NCBI GenBank assembly: GCA_004297335.1 | Contig: SCUD01000007.1 | Span: forward strand, 1 to 54,661 | DNA: 54,661 nt | Origin: Gammaproteobacteria bacterium | GTDB taxonomy: Bacteria; Pseudomonadota; Gammaproteobacteria; Steroidobacterales; Steroidobacteraceae | Reading direction: 5' to 3' | In this document: piece by piece, positions 8,122 through 16,906 of the stretch | Position numbering within the stretch: the stretch's first letter is position 1 | Layout: each line of letters opens with the position of its first letter | Position numbers and translations under genes: made by a program | Notes under the pieces: generated by a model | Told to the model about the DNA's origin: nothing | The model's input: only the letters and a program-made list of their open reading frames with translations | Databases searched by the model: none

Positions 8122-8220
8122 GAAGGTGGTCTAATGCGTTGGCCTGCTGATCTTCGAGGCTAGGAAATGCATCGACGAACGGACTCCGCGGGGAGTTCGC
8201 CTTGGAAGGAAGGAGACACA

Positions 8221-8799
8221 ATGGCGCGCAAGATCCTGATGCTATGCGGCGACTACGTCGAAGACTACGAAGTCATGGTGCCGTTCCAGGCCCTGCAGGC
8301 GGTGGGCTACTCGGTACATGCCGTGGCTCCCGACAAGAAGGCTGGCGACTGGGTGCATACCGCGATTCACGATTTCGATGGCGCGCAGACGTACAGTGAA
8401 AAGCCCGGCCACCATTTCACACTCAATGCCACCTTTGCCGATGTCCAGCCCGAGGACTATGACGCACTGGTGATCCCCGGTGGCCGAGCCCCCGAGTACC
8501 TGCGAATGAATCCCCGCGTGGTCGAGATGACGCGTCATTTTCTGGCCGCCGACAAGCCAGTGGCGTCCGTTTGCCACGGAGCCCAGCTGCTGGCGGCCAC
8601 AGGGCTGCTGAAGGGACGCAAGGTGTCTGCCTACCCTGCGTGCCAGCCCGACGTCGAGCTGGCTGGGGGCAAGTACATGGCCGTTGCGATTACTCAGGCG
8701 GTGACCGACCGAAACCTGGTCACGGCGCCAGCGTGGCCCGCGCACCCAGCCTGGATCGCACAGTTCATCAAGGTGCTGGGCACCCGCATCAAGAACTGA
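8221..8799 (+). CDS. DJ-1/PfpI-family protein
   Basis: The ATG at 8221 follows an AAGGAGG-type site, giving 192 residues. The fold signature is clear: [13 protein letters not shown] near the N-terminus with the conserved Glu, [14 protein letters not shown] (82-95), and the nucleophile elbow [10 protein letters not shown] with Cys118. Family members act as glyoxalase III, protein deglycase, isonitrile hydratase or peptidase; which applies cannot be read. It stands alone on the plus strand at the edge of the catabolic island, convergent with the hydrolase gene, and shares the putative GntR site. It may detoxify or hydrate an intermediate. Confidence 0.85.
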   Translation: MARKILMLCGDYVEDYEVMVPFQALQAVGYSVHAVAPDKKAGDWVHTAIHDFDGAQTYSEKPGHHFTLNATFADVQPEDYDALVIPGGRAPEYLRMNPRVVEMTRHFLAADKPVASVCHGAQLLAATGLLKGRKVSAYPACQPDVELAGGKYMAVAITQAVTDRNLVTAPAWPAHPAWIAQFIKVLGTRIKN

Positions 8800-8847
8800 C
8801 TGAATAGAGCACGACCGCCCAGCAACGGCGCAGGCGGTAGCCTGGTC

Positions 8848-9666
8848 CTAGCTTTTGTCTCCGGACCAGCTGTCCCTGATCACGTTGAGCTCATGGCGGG
8901 GAGCGGTCACATGGACGCCATAGCCTTCATGAGTGATGTGTGCCTGGAAGTCATTGATGAGCCGCTGCTTCCACGGCCGTGACAACAGATGGTGCGTCAT
9001 GCAGCGAACCGCGCGGGGTTGCTGCATGATCGTGCCGGCAAGTTCCCAGGCGCGGTCGATCAACTTGTCTTTCGCGACGACCTCGTTGACCAGGCCCCAT
9101 TCGAGGGCTTTCCTGGCATCAATCTTCTGAGCCGTGTACATGGCGTACCCGGCTCGCTTCACGCCGAGCAGCTCCTGGAAGGTCAGCAGCTGGCCGTCGC
9201 CCGGGACAAAGCCGAGCAGGAAGTGTCCGTCCTGAAACACCGCCTCCTCGCTGCAGATCGTAATATCACACAGGAGCGCCAGTTCAGTGTGGTATCCGGG
9301 GCCGTTGACCGCCGCAATGGTCGGGATGTCGACGTTGAAAATCAGATCCTCGACCAGTTTCGTCGCCAGGCGGTAGTACATGTCGTAGCCAAAATCCAGA
9401 TCCTTTTCCTCTTTCTCGTCGACGCGGCCGATCCAGAACGGATCCGTCGACGTAAGAATCATCAACTCGTTCTCAGGATCGTTGCCGACGTCCTGCCAGG
9501 CCTGGATCAGGACGCGGTGCATTTCCATGCCCCAGACTGCGGGCCCGCCATCCGTATGCATGCGCAGCAGGATGACGCCGTCCTTGCGCTCCATGAAGAT
9601 GCGGTCCCGGTACTTTTCCCGGTATTCCTCGAACCGCGGTCGATGTTCCGGAACTGACTTTCTCAC
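8848..9666 (-). CDS. Crotonase-fold beta-diketone hydrolase (6-oxocamphor hydrolase-like)
   Basis: This 272-residue crotonase protein aligns along its length with 6-oxocamphor hydrolase (CamK/OCH) of Rhodococcus rather than CoA-dependent hydratases. The catalytic and pocket residues I recall for OCH (Trp40, His45, His122, His145, Asp154, Glu244) have counterparts at Trp45, His50, His126, His148, Asp157 and Glu247, seen in AVWGMEMH, GYHTELA, FQDGHF, VPGDG and THEGY. OCH cuts a cyclic beta-diketone by retro-Claisen hydrolysis without CoA. It follows the dehydrogenase gene after 39 bp in one operon, and a ketone-making dehydrogenase would be a logical upstream step. The exact substrate is unknown. 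Confidence 0.8.
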   Translation of the reverse strand: MRKSVPEHRPRFEEYREKYRDRIFMERKDGVILLRMHTDGGPAVWGMEMHRVLIQAWQDVGNDPENELMILTSTDPFWIGRVDEKEEKDLDFGYDMYYRLATKLVEDLIFNVDIPTIAAVNGPGYHTELALLCDITICSEEAVFQDGHFLLGFVPGDGQLLTFQELLGVKRAGYAMYTAQKIDARKALEWGLVNEVVAKDKLIDRAWELAGTIMQQPRAVRCMTHHLLSRPWKQRLINDFQAHITHEGYGVHVTAPRHELNVIRDSWSGDKS

Positions 9667-9705
9667 GGTGCCTGTCTCCCGTTTGGCGGCCGGCGCAGCA
9701 TGCGT

Positions 9706-10623
9706 TCAGCCGATACCCGCCGCTATCCGGTTGGCCTCGATCGAGATGCACCACTCCTGATCGGGCTGGCCATGGGCAAGTGCCGTAAGCATATGGTCAC
9801 GAATCAGGGCCGCAAGCGGCAGTGGAGCGTTCACGGCACCGGCCTCGGCAAGGATGAGATTCAAGTCCTTCAGCCCGGTGCTCAACGTCGCTCCGGCATC
9901 ATCATAACGCCGGTTCGCGGTCCGCTCGGCGTATTCCCGGACCGCCGGGTTCGGCAGCACCTGGTCGACAATGAGTTGGCGGACAATGTCCAGAACGAGG
10001 CCGTGCTTCTCGGCAAAGACATACGCTTCACCAATCGCCTCGATGAGGCCGGCCAGAAAGAAGTTGATCGTCAGCTTCATCCGCGCCGCATCGGCGGGAT
10101 TCTCGCCGACATTGATGATCCTGTTCGTGAACGCCTCCAGCACCGGACGGCAGCGCTCGATGGTGGTCGATTCACCCGCGACGAGCGCCGCCAGCTGGGC
10201 GGCCGCCGCCGCGCTTGGACGGCCGAGCACATTCGTCGCCGCGTATTGGCTGCCATGCTGCCGGTGCAGTTCCGCCAGTCGCGTACTGGCTGCTGGGGAG
10301 ATCGTTGTGGTGGAGAGGTGTATCGCCGAATGCGACATCCCGGCCAGGATGCCGTCGGTCGCCGTCATTATGTCGAGGATCGAGCTATCGTCAATCAGTG
10401 AGGTCAGGATAATGTCCGCCCCGGTGACAGCATCACGGGGCGTCCGGGCGGCACGGGCTCCCGCAGCGACGAATGGTTCCGTCTTGCCGGCGCTCCGGTT
10501 GTAGACGACCAGGGGGAAGCCGGCTTTCTGAATGTTGCCGGCCATGCCCGAGCCCATTCGGCCCAGCCCGATGAAGGCAACAGTGAGGACTCCTGTCGTT
10601 ACCGATTTGCCTTGAGTGTCCAT
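9706..10623 (-). CDS. NAD(P)-dependent beta-hydroxyacid dehydrogenase-family protein
   Basis: From the ATG at 10623 (GGGAG 11 bp upstream) this is a 305-residue 3-hydroxyisobutyrate dehydrogenase-like protein. It has an N-terminal Rossmann motif GLGRMGSGMA, then HLSTTTISP as the substrate loop. The central helix MKLTINFFLAG carries the conserved Lys and Asn, followed by an all-alpha C-terminal domain. These enzymes oxidise a beta-hydroxyacid or reduce a semialdehyde; imine reductases share the fold. A longer frame to 10671 exists but would place the operator inside the gene. It is first gene of a two-gene operon, divergent from the FMN oxidase. Confidence 0.82.
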   Translation of the reverse strand: MDTQGKSVTTGVLTVAFIGLGRMGSGMAGNIQKAGFPLVVYNRSAGKTEPFVAAGARAARTPRDAVTGADIILTSLIDDSSILDIMTATDGILAGMSHSAIHLSTTTISPAASTRLAELHRQHGSQYAATNVLGRPSAAAAAQLAALVAGESTTIERCRPVLEAFTNRIINVGENPADAARMKLTINFFLAGLIEAIGEAYVFAEKHGLVLDIVRQLIVDQVLPNPAVREYAERTANRRYDDAGATLSTGLKDLNLILAEAGAVNAPLPLAALIRDHMLTALAHGQPDQEWCISIEANRIAAGIG

Positions 10624-10654
10624 GATCAATGCTGCTCCCACCGTATTGCGAATA

Positions 10655-10664
10655 TTGTCTACAT
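10655..10664. promoter_or_regulatory. TTGTCTACAT, candidate GntR site in the divergent promoter
   Basis: This lies between the dehydrogenase gene (minus) and the oxidase gene (plus). It resembles the TTGTATACAA core at 16874 and the AAGTAGACAT at 16822 (reverse complement ATGTCTACTT). A second half site ATTATACAAG overlaps downstream. One protein bound here could control both operons. Confidence 0.4.
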
Positions 10665-10781
10665 TATACAAGATTACTGCAAGACATTAGTTTCACATAT
10701 ACTGCAAACTTGGGCTCCAAGTGACGGCGGGCGGGTGCCCAGGATGACATTTGGGCGCCGCCCGACCCAAGCGAGGCGACA

Positions 10782-11939
10782 ATGCGACTCGATTGCTGCT
10801 TCAACATCGAAGACCTGCGCCAACTGGCGCGCCAGCGGTTGCCCAGACCAATTTTCGACTTCCTCGAGGGAGGTGCTGACGACGAGTGGACTATTCGTCG
10901 CAACGCCGAGCGCTTCGACGCGTATCCGCTGATGCCACGCACGTTGGTGGACGTCAGCGCGATCGATACCCGAACCCGCCTGCTAGGTCGCGACACGGCC
11001 TGGCCGGTGGTGGTAGCGCCAACTGGCGCCAATGCGCTGTTCCACCATACCGGAGAGGCCGCCGTAGCCCGGGCGGCGGCGGAGAGCGGGATCTTCTACA
11101 CGGCCGCAACCATGTCCAACCAGAGTCTCGAGGAGATCGGGACCCTGGTCGATGCGCCCAGGATCTTCCAGGTCTATGTGTTTCGCGACCGCGGACTGAC
11201 CGAAGCGCTGGTCGAGCGATGCCGGGCATCGCGCTACGATGCCCTGTGCGTGACCGTCGACACGCCGTTGTCGGGCAACCGCGAGCGTGACCGCCGGAAT
11301 GGCATGAGCATGCCCCCCAGGTGGACCCCAACCAACCTGTGGCAATTTGCAGTGCGGCCGCGGTGGTCGCTCAATTCTCTGTTACGTACTCATTTCGAGA
11401 TCGCGAATTTCCGTGGTGCAGCAAAGGGCGCCGCGGCGGGTTCCGGGCCGGTGCTGCAGTACGTCAACAGCCAGTTCGACCGCACGTTGACCTGGAAGGA
11501 CGCCGGGTGGCTCGCGGCGAAATGGAACGGACCCTTCGCACTCAAGGGTATCCTGTCGGTCGATGATGCGCGACGCGCGCTGGACATCGGCGCATCCGCG
11601 ATCTGGCTCTCCAACCATGGAGGCAGGCAGGCCGACGGGGTTCCGGCACCCGTCGATTGCCTCGCGGCAATCCGTGCGGCAGTCGGTGACAGGATCGAGA
11701 TCATCCTCGATGGAGGGGTTCGGCGCGGTACGCATGTGCTCAAGGCCCTCGCACTGGGTGCCAACGCCTGCGCCATCGGCCGACCCCCACTGTACGGCCT
11801 TGCGGCCGGCGGTCAGGCGGGTGTCGAGCGCGCACTCGGGATACTGCGCAGTGAGCTCGAGCGCGACATGGCCCTGATCGGCTGCCCGACCCTGAAGGAT
11901 GTTGGCTCCCATTTTCTCGCACCTGCGCTGGACACCTGA
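10782..11939 (+). CDS. FMN-dependent alpha-hydroxyacid oxidase/dehydrogenase
   Basis: This 385-residue TIM-barrel flavoprotein belongs to the lactate/mandelate/glycolate oxidase family. It opens with NIEDLRQLARQRLPRPIFDF, shows the FMN-binding PTGAN segment, the IFQVYVFRDR strand, the catalytic His in WLSNHGGRQ and the phosphate-binding DGGVRRGTHVLKALALGA. It oxidises an L-2-hydroxyacid to the 2-oxoacid, with O2 or a quinone as acceptor. An 18-bp gap separates it from the HpcH/HpaI aldolase, which acts on 2-oxoacids. Together they suggest oxidation followed by aldol cleavage. Confidence 0.9.
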   Translation: MRLDCCFNIEDLRQLARQRLPRPIFDFLEGGADDEWTIRRNAERFDAYPLMPRTLVDVSAIDTRTRLLGRDTAWPVVVAPTGANALFHHTGEAAVARAAAESGIFYTAATMSNQSLEEIGTLVDAPRIFQVYVFRDRGLTEALVERCRASRYDALCVTVDTPLSGNRERDRRNGMSMPPRWTPTNLWQFAVRPRWSLNSLLRTHFEIANFRGAAKGAAAGSGPVLQYVNSQFDRTLTWKDAGWLAAKWNGPFALKGILSVDDARRALDIGASAIWLSNHGGRQADGVPAPVDCLAAIRAAVGDRIEIILDGGVRRGTHVLKALALGANACAIGRPPLYGLAAGGQAGVERALGILRSELERDMALIGCPTLKDVGSHFLAPALDT

Positions 11940-11957
11940 CTGCTCGGAGAAGTCATC

Positions 11958-12815
11958 ATGTATCGACTCAATCGCACGAAGGCACGGCTCGGGGAAGGGA
12001 AGGCCACCTACGGGATGATCCACGGCCTCGCCTGCCCACCGGTTGCCGAAATGATCGGGCTGGCAGGCTACGATTTCGTCGTCATCGACGGTGAGCATGG
12101 CTACGGCGGCGTGCGCGACCATCTCGCGTGCCTGCAGGCGGTCGCGGCTACCTCGGCCACTGCCATACTGAGGGTCGCCGCCAACGACGCTGTCGCGCTG
12201 AAGAGGGCGCTTGATCTCGGCGTTGAAGGTGTCCTGATCCCCGATGTGAGAAAGGCCAGGGAAGCGCGGGCTGCGGTTGCTGCCTGCCTGTATCCGCCGC
12301 GCGGCATCCGTGGTTTTTCGGCCGGCACGGCGCGTGCCTCCGATTACTGCCTGAACATCCAGCAGTACCTGGCCGACGATGGCAAGGAGTTACTCGTGTG
12401 CCTGATGATCGAAAGCGCGGAGGGGGTCCGTAACGCGAGGAAGATCGCAGCCGTGGAAGGCGTTGACGTGATCCAGGTCGGGCCGTTCGACCTCAGCTAC
12501 GACCTGGGGATACCCGGCCAGTTCGAGCATCCGAAATTCCTCGAGGCGATGGCCGAGGTTGAAGCGGCCGCGAATGCCGAGGGCAGAATCCTGGGCGGTG
12601 TGCCATTGCCCGGGATGTCGCCGGTGACATTGCTGGAGCGCGGCTATCGCTTCATCACGGTCGGTGCCGACGTTCCACTTTTCAGTGATGCGCTGGCCAG
12701 GAAGCTGCCGGTTCCGGCCCCACCACTGGGTCCCACAGCCACGTCGCGGGTGGTCCGCAAGCGAGCCAGCCGGAAGCAGAACGCCCGGAAGAACCGCGTT
12801 CGCAAGCGTAACTGA
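11958..12815 (+). CDS. HpcH/HpaI-family aldolase (class II)
   Basis: This 285-residue protein has the DFVVIDGEHGYGG motif (catalytic His and neighbouring acid), LRVAANDAVALKRALDLG, IRGFSAGTARA and the metal-binding MIESAEG and GPFDLSYDLG strands. Family enzymes make or split 4-hydroxy-2-oxoacids to pyruvate plus an aldehyde, with a divalent metal. The last 25 residues (from about 261) are strongly Arg/Lys-rich (RKRASRKQNARKNRVRKRN) and are not part of the barrel; I do not know this tail. The gene follows the FMN oxidase in the same operon. Confidence 0.87.
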   Translation: MYRLNRTKARLGEGKATYGMIHGLACPPVAEMIGLAGYDFVVIDGEHGYGGVRDHLACLQAVAATSATAILRVAANDAVALKRALDLGVEGVLIPDVRKAREARAAVAACLYPPRGIRGFSAGTARASDYCLNIQQYLADDGKELLVCLMIESAEGVRNARKIAAVEGVDVIQVGPFDLSYDLGIPGQFEHPKFLEAMAEVEAAANAEGRILGGVPLPGMSPVTLLERGYRFITVGADVPLFSDALARKLPVPAPPLGPTATSRVVRKRASRKQNARKNRVRKRN

Positions 12816-12886
12816 GGCGGCGCCCTGAAGAATCTCGTTGAAAATGTTTCCAGTGGCGCGTCGGGCCGGACCGGGGTCGCGCCGTC

Positions 12887-14638
12887 TCAGTAGTTGCGAA
12901 TCTCGTCGGGAATGATGACGCCGTTTCCCCGCGCATAGACATCCCACTGGTCAATCATGTGTTGCAGCTGCGCGGGGTGCTGCGCGGACAGGTCGTTGAG
13001 CTCGGCGGGATCCGTGGTAAGGTTGTAAAGCTGCCAGGAATCGCGCCTGATGCCCAGCGGATCGGACTGCCACCACTTGACCTGGCTCGCCTCCCGGACA
13101 ATTTTCCAGTCCCCGCGGCGGATCGCCCGTTTCCCAAACAGCTCCCAACCCAGAACCGCGTCGTTGTCGTGGACAGTGCCGGATACACCCCGGAGCATCG
13201 GCAACATGGATCTCCCCTGCATTGGCAGCAGTTTCCTGCCCTGGAAACTCTCTCCAGGGTGTTCGGCCCCAGCGAGATCCAATAGTGTTGGCATGACGTC
13301 CATGACTGTGGCGAGGCCGCGGTACGTCCTGCCGCCGGCAATGCGGCGGGGATAGCTGATGAACGCCGCCACCCGGATCCCGCCTTCGGACGTGAAGCCC
13401 TTGAACATGCGAAACGGTGTGGCCGATACCCTGGCCCAGTCCGGACCCTGCATCAGGTACGAGTCGGCCCGGCCCATGTTGTCGTACTCGTTATTGCAGC
13501 ACTGCCTCGACCACTCGGCCAGCCTCTCGAGCCCCTGTTCCAGATGGTGGCCCTCGGGGCCGTTGTCGGACATGAAGACAATGATCGTGCTGTCGTACTC
13601 GCGACGCCGGCGCAGAAAACGGATGACTTCTCCGACCTGCGCGTCGAGATCGCCGACCATGGCGGCATAGATCTCCATCAGTCGCGCCTGGGCCTTCTGC
13701 TGTTCCGGGGATAACTTCTCCCAGGCCAGCTCGCCCACCAGCCGGGGGAAGGGATGCGCATCGGCAGCGACCAATCCAAGATCGCGCATGGTGGACAGTC
13801 GTCGTGCCTGGACTGCCTCATAACCTGCATCGTAGAGGCCGCGGTACCTCGCGATCGACTCCTCTGGCGCCTGCAGCGGGAAATGCGGAGCGGTGAATGC
13901 GAGATAGGCAAAGAAGGGGCGATCGTCGTTGCGATCCGCATCCAGATACTCGATCAGCTTCTGCGCGTAGAAGCGGGTTGAATAGAAGTCCCGCGGCAGG
14001 TGCTCGACTGGTTTGCCGTTCTCAAAGTACGGAGCCATCTCCGGCCCGCCCAGCGACAGCCTGTTGCTGAAGTGTCCTGCCCCGGAGTCCAGCAAGGCGA
14101 ACGACTGCTCGAATCCCCGCAGCGGTGGATCAGCGACACCTGGCTCACCCAGGTGCCACTTCCCCGTCATATAGGTGCGGTACCCGGCGTCCCTGAGAAC
14201 CTCGGCCAGGGTCACAGCCCTGGAGTTGAGATAGCCCTCGTAGCCCGGCTGCCCCTGCTGGTTGCCCGCCAGTCGCTCGGCCATGCTGCCGAGTCCGGCA
14301 CGGTGATTGTCCATGCCGGTGAGCAGCATCGCGCGCGTCGGCGAGCACATCGGCGACGCATAGAACTGGGTGAACATGACGCCACTCCGCGCCAGCGCAT
14401 CCAGGTTCGGTGTGGCGATTTCACTGCCATAGATGCCGAGATCTGCGTAGCCCAGGTCGTCGGCGACGATGAGCAGGATGTTCGGCCGTTCGGCCGAAGT
14501 GGATCCGGGAAGCCCGGGTACGGAATACGGGCCTTGAGTGAGGGCTTCCTTGTCACCGACGCAACCCATCAGCGCCATCAGCGCTGTTGCCCCGGTCACC
14601 AGGAGACCCAGCGATGCTAGCGAGCGCCACACGCGCAT
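12887..14638 (-). CDS. Type I sulfatase, predicted lipoprotein
   Basis: This 583-residue arylsulfatase-family hydrolase begins with a lipoprotein signal ending LMGC (lipidated Cys26). The catalytic CSPTR motif is at 98-102, where Cys98 must be converted to formylglycine. Metal ligands Asp60/Asp61 lie in IVADDLGYAD, and a second metal site in VFMSDNGPEGHH. Type I sulfatases hydrolyse sulfate esters, here at a membrane-anchored periplasmic or surface position. The gene starts 3 bp after the stop of the transporter gene, third in the gntR-MFS-sulfatase operon. No formylglycine-generating enzyme is visible in the window. Confidence 0.93.
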   Translation of the reverse strand: MRVWRSLASLGLLVTGATALMALMGCVGDKEALTQGPYSVPGLPGSTSAERPNILLIVADDLGYADLGIYGSEIATPNLDALARSGVMFTQFYASPMCSPTRAMLLTGMDNHRAGLGSMAERLAGNQQGQPGYEGYLNSRAVTLAEVLRDAGYRTYMTGKWHLGEPGVADPPLRGFEQSFALLDSGAGHFSNRLSLGGPEMAPYFENGKPVEHLPRDFYSTRFYAQKLIEYLDADRNDDRPFFAYLAFTAPHFPLQAPEESIARYRGLYDAGYEAVQARRLSTMRDLGLVAADAHPFPRLVGELAWEKLSPEQQKAQARLMEIYAAMVGDLDAQVGEVIRFLRRRREYDSTIIVFMSDNGPEGHHLEQGLERLAEWSRQCCNNEYDNMGRADSYLMQGPDWARVSATPFRMFKGFTSEGGIRVAAFISYPRRIAGGRTYRGLATVMDVMPTLLDLAGAEHPGESFQGRKLLPMQGRSMLPMLRGVSGTVHDNDAVLGWELFGKRAIRRGDWKIVREASQVKWWQSDPLGIRRDSWQLYNLTTDPAELNDLSAQHPAQLQHMIDQWDVYARGNGVIIPDEIRNY

Positions 14639-14641
14639 GGG

Positions 14642-15910
14642 TCAGTTGGCCGCTCCATCGTCCTCCACCACCGGTACGTGGAAGTACATGCACGCGACAA
14701 TGACACAGGCCAGGACCGCCGGAACGGCGGCACAATAGAACAGCTGCCCGCTCGCGAGACCGATAGCGACCAGCGCGCCGCCAGCTACCGGCCCGATAAA
14801 TGACCCGACTCTCCCGACACCCATGCTCCAGCCAATACCGGTGCTGCGCATGCGAACCGGGTAGTAGTTGGCAGACAGTGCAGTGAGATTGAGTTGAGCA
14901 CCGAAGATGCACATGCCGACCAGGAAGATCAGGCCAAGCAGCGTGGAAACCGGAGATTCAATCATCACGCCCACCGTGGCGATGAGCACTGCGCCGATGC
15001 CAAACGCTGCGCCAAGCGCCAGAAACGGGTGTCGCCGGTCGCTGATACGCCCCAGCAGCAGGCTGCCAATGATCCCCCCGAGGTTCAGCAGTACGACGCC
15101 CATGATGGCCCGGTGGTGGGTTACACCCGCGCCCACCAGGATAAGCGGGGTCCAGTTCACCAGGAAATAGGCCAGCAGCAGCGTGGTAAAAGTAAGGAGC
15201 CACAGCAGGATCGTCCACCTGCCACGTCCGAATGCAAACAGTTCGCCAACGGCCTGTGTCACCGGCCGGCCGTCGGATTGGCGCCTCGCCGCAGCAAGAT
15301 ACCGCCGGGACTCCGGCAGGCCGAGAACGATGACCGGCAGGAGCAACAGCGGCAGGACACCGCCGAGGATGAACACACTCTCCCAGCCAAAGCGCGGGAT
15401 GAGACCGGCACTGACGATGCCGCCGACGATCGCGCCGGCCGGAAACCCGGTGAAGGTCGCGACGATGACGGTCGAACGAACCCGCCTCGGCGCATATTCT
15501 GACACCAGTGCGATGATATTGGGAATCGCACCGCCCAATCCGAGTCCTGCAACCAGACGATAGAGACCCAGGGCTTCGATCGAGGTCGCTGTAGCGCAAA
15601 GCAACGTCATCACACCGAACGTCGCGGTCGATATCAATACCAGGGGCTTGCGCCCAAATCGGTCGGCCAGCGATCCCAACAGGATCGCACCCAGCATGGC
15701 GCCCAGCAGGCCGGACCCGAAAAGCGCACCGAACTGGGCCGGAGGTGTGGCCCAGGCCTTCTGGAGAGCAGGCGCCACGAATGCAATCGACTGGGTGTCG
15801 AAGCCATCGAGCGCCGCAATGGCAAAACAGATGGCAATGACCCGGATCTCGAACCAGCCGATCCCTGCCGCCCCCGGCTGCTCGTGCGGCTCCGCTACGA
15901 TGTTGTTCAC
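14642..15910 (-). CDS. MFS transporter, AAHS (aromatic acid:H+ symporter) type
   Basis: This 422-residue carrier has about 12 hydrophobic segments. The first helix carries the ALDGFDTQSIAF signature of the AAHS subfamily (DGxD/DxxD motif used for proton coupling), and LADRFGRKPL is the MFS loop-2 motif. AAHS members import benzoates, shikimate-type acids and related carboxylates. It overlaps the gntR stop by 4 bp and runs straight into the sulfatase gene. It probably moves the desulfated product or another acid intermediate across the inner membrane. Confidence 0.88.
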   Translation of the reverse strand: MNNIVAEPHEQPGAAGIGWFEIRVIAICFAIAALDGFDTQSIAFVAPALQKAWATPPAQFGALFGSGLLGAMLGAILLGSLADRFGRKPLVLISTATFGVMTLLCATATSIEALGLYRLVAGLGLGGAIPNIIALVSEYAPRRVRSTVIVATFTGFPAGAIVGGIVSAGLIPRFGWESVFILGGVLPLLLLPVIVLGLPESRRYLAAARRQSDGRPVTQAVGELFAFGRGRWTILLWLLTFTTLLLAYFLVNWTPLILVGAGVTHHRAIMGVVLLNLGGIIGSLLLGRISDRRHPFLALGAAFGIGAVLIATVGVMIESPVSTLLGLIFLVGMCIFGAQLNLTALSANYYPVRMRSTGIGWSMGVGRVGSFIGPVAGGALVAIGLASGQLFYCAAVPAVLACVIVACMYFHVPVVEDDGAAN

Positions 15911-16605
15911 TTCGCGGCCACCGCCCCCAGCAACGTGCCACTGTCAGCGATCCGCTTCTTGACCATCTCGGTCACCGTCCGGAGATGAGCCTCCAGGGCC
16001 GGGATCGCCAACGGGGCGTCCCGCCGGAGGAGTGCGCCGACGAACTGATCATGCTCTCGCATTGACAACTGCATGTCGTCCTCGATTTCGCCGGCCAAGT
16101 TCTGGAACCGAGTAATGTGCCGCGCGACGTGTTCGTAGATCGCCACCAAGGCCGAGTTGCCGCTGGCCGACAGAATGGCCCGATGGATCGCTGTGTTGAT
16201 CTCGTAAAAGCGCGCCGTGTCATGACGATCGCCGGACTCATGCATCTCGGCGTGCAATTGCCCGATCATGGCCAGCTGCTGGTCGCTGGCGCGTTCACAT
16301 GCGAGTCGGATCGCCAGTGACTGGAGGGTGACGAAGATCTCCATGTTCTCCAGGGCATCGACCATGGTCGGTCGAGTCACCACCGCACCGCGGTTCGGGT
16401 GGAGTTCCAGCAGGCCCTCGGCAGCGATCACACGGCATGCTTCGCGCAGGGGAGGCCGGGATACACCGTAACGCTCGCAGAGCACGCGCTCCTGGAGGCG
16501 CGTTCCGGGCTTCCAGATGCCCTCGACGATCTCCTCTCGCAGGCGAGAGGCAATCTCTTCCTGGAGAGATCGTCGCGGGATGATATTTGATGTCTCTTGA
16601 GTCAT
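15907..16605 (-). CDS. GntR-family regulator, FCD type
   Basis: With the ATG at 16605 the protein has 232 residues. The N-terminal winged helix spans about residues 12-75, with LREEIVEGIWKPGTRLQERVL and YGVSRPPLREACRVIAAEGL. The C-terminal all-helical FCD domain (about 85-225) carries the metal-binding Asp/His residues around FYEINTAIHRAIL and EHDQF. FCD regulators sense small carboxylates and usually repress catabolic operons. It is first gene of the operon with the AAHS carrier and sulfatase and faces the TonB receptor gene. GTATAC-type palindromes in the shared intergenic region and elsewhere in the island are its likely sites. Confidence 0.9.
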   Translation of the reverse strand: MTQETSNIIPRRSLQEEIASRLREEIVEGIWKPGTRLQERVLCERYGVSRPPLREACRVIAAEGLLELHPNRGAVVTRPTMVDALENMEIFVTLQSLAIRLACERASDQQLAMIGQLHAEMHESGDRHDTARFYEINTAIHRAILSASGNSALVAIYEHVARHITRFQNLAGEIEDDMQLSMREHDQFVGALLRRDAPLAIPALEAHLRTVTEMVKKRIADSGTLLGAVAAK

Positions 16606-16802
16606 GTCTAGAAGGCAATCCTTGCAAAGGTTCTTAGTGTGAGTTTGTCGGCACGATGCAGCGTCTCCGTTCCGACTCTCGCCGCGATCGGGCCCGACCG
16701 GAGGCGCAGGCACTCTCCCCTAAGAACTCAAGGCGCGTCAACACCTCAGACCGAAACAGCCACTTCGGGACCGATCGACGCCATTGATTTGTCAACGCGG
16801 GG

Positions 16803-16827
16803 CTACTTGGCGCATCGAATCAAGTAG
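16803..16827. promoter_or_regulatory. Inverted repeat CTACTTG-N11-CAAGTAG between gntR and the TonB receptor gene
   Basis: The arms are perfect 7-bp reverse complements. The right arm runs into AAGTAGACAT, related to the GTCTAC half sites at 10655 and 16885. It may be an upstream operator. The rest of the 300-bp gap (16606-16906) holds no gene. Confidence 0.4.
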
Positions 16828-16872
16828 ACATCTGAATTCGACAGTGCTTAAATATAGACGATAGACATGCTG

Positions 16873-16884
16873 TTTGTATACAAA
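16873..16884. promoter_or_regulatory. Perfect palindrome TTTGTATACAAA upstream of the TonB receptor gene
   Basis: This 12-bp palindrome is typical of GntR/FCD sites and ends 22 bp before the preferred ATG. A GTCTAC half site follows at once (16885-16890). Its place over the ribosome-site-proximal leader suggests repression of the receptor gene. Confidence 0.6.
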
Positions 16885-16906
16885 GTCTACTGGGGAGACG
16901 ATCGTC

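Noticed and set aside
12855-12883. GC-rich inverted repeat between the aldolase and sulfatase genes as a terminator
   Set aside because: GGCGCG/CGCGCC arms are short with a long loop and no T run follows in either direction.
16874-16906. TTG start at 16874 for the first TonB receptor
   Set aside because: It lies inside the TTTGTATACAAA palindrome. The ATG at 16907 has a ribosome site at the right distance and yields a normal signal peptide.
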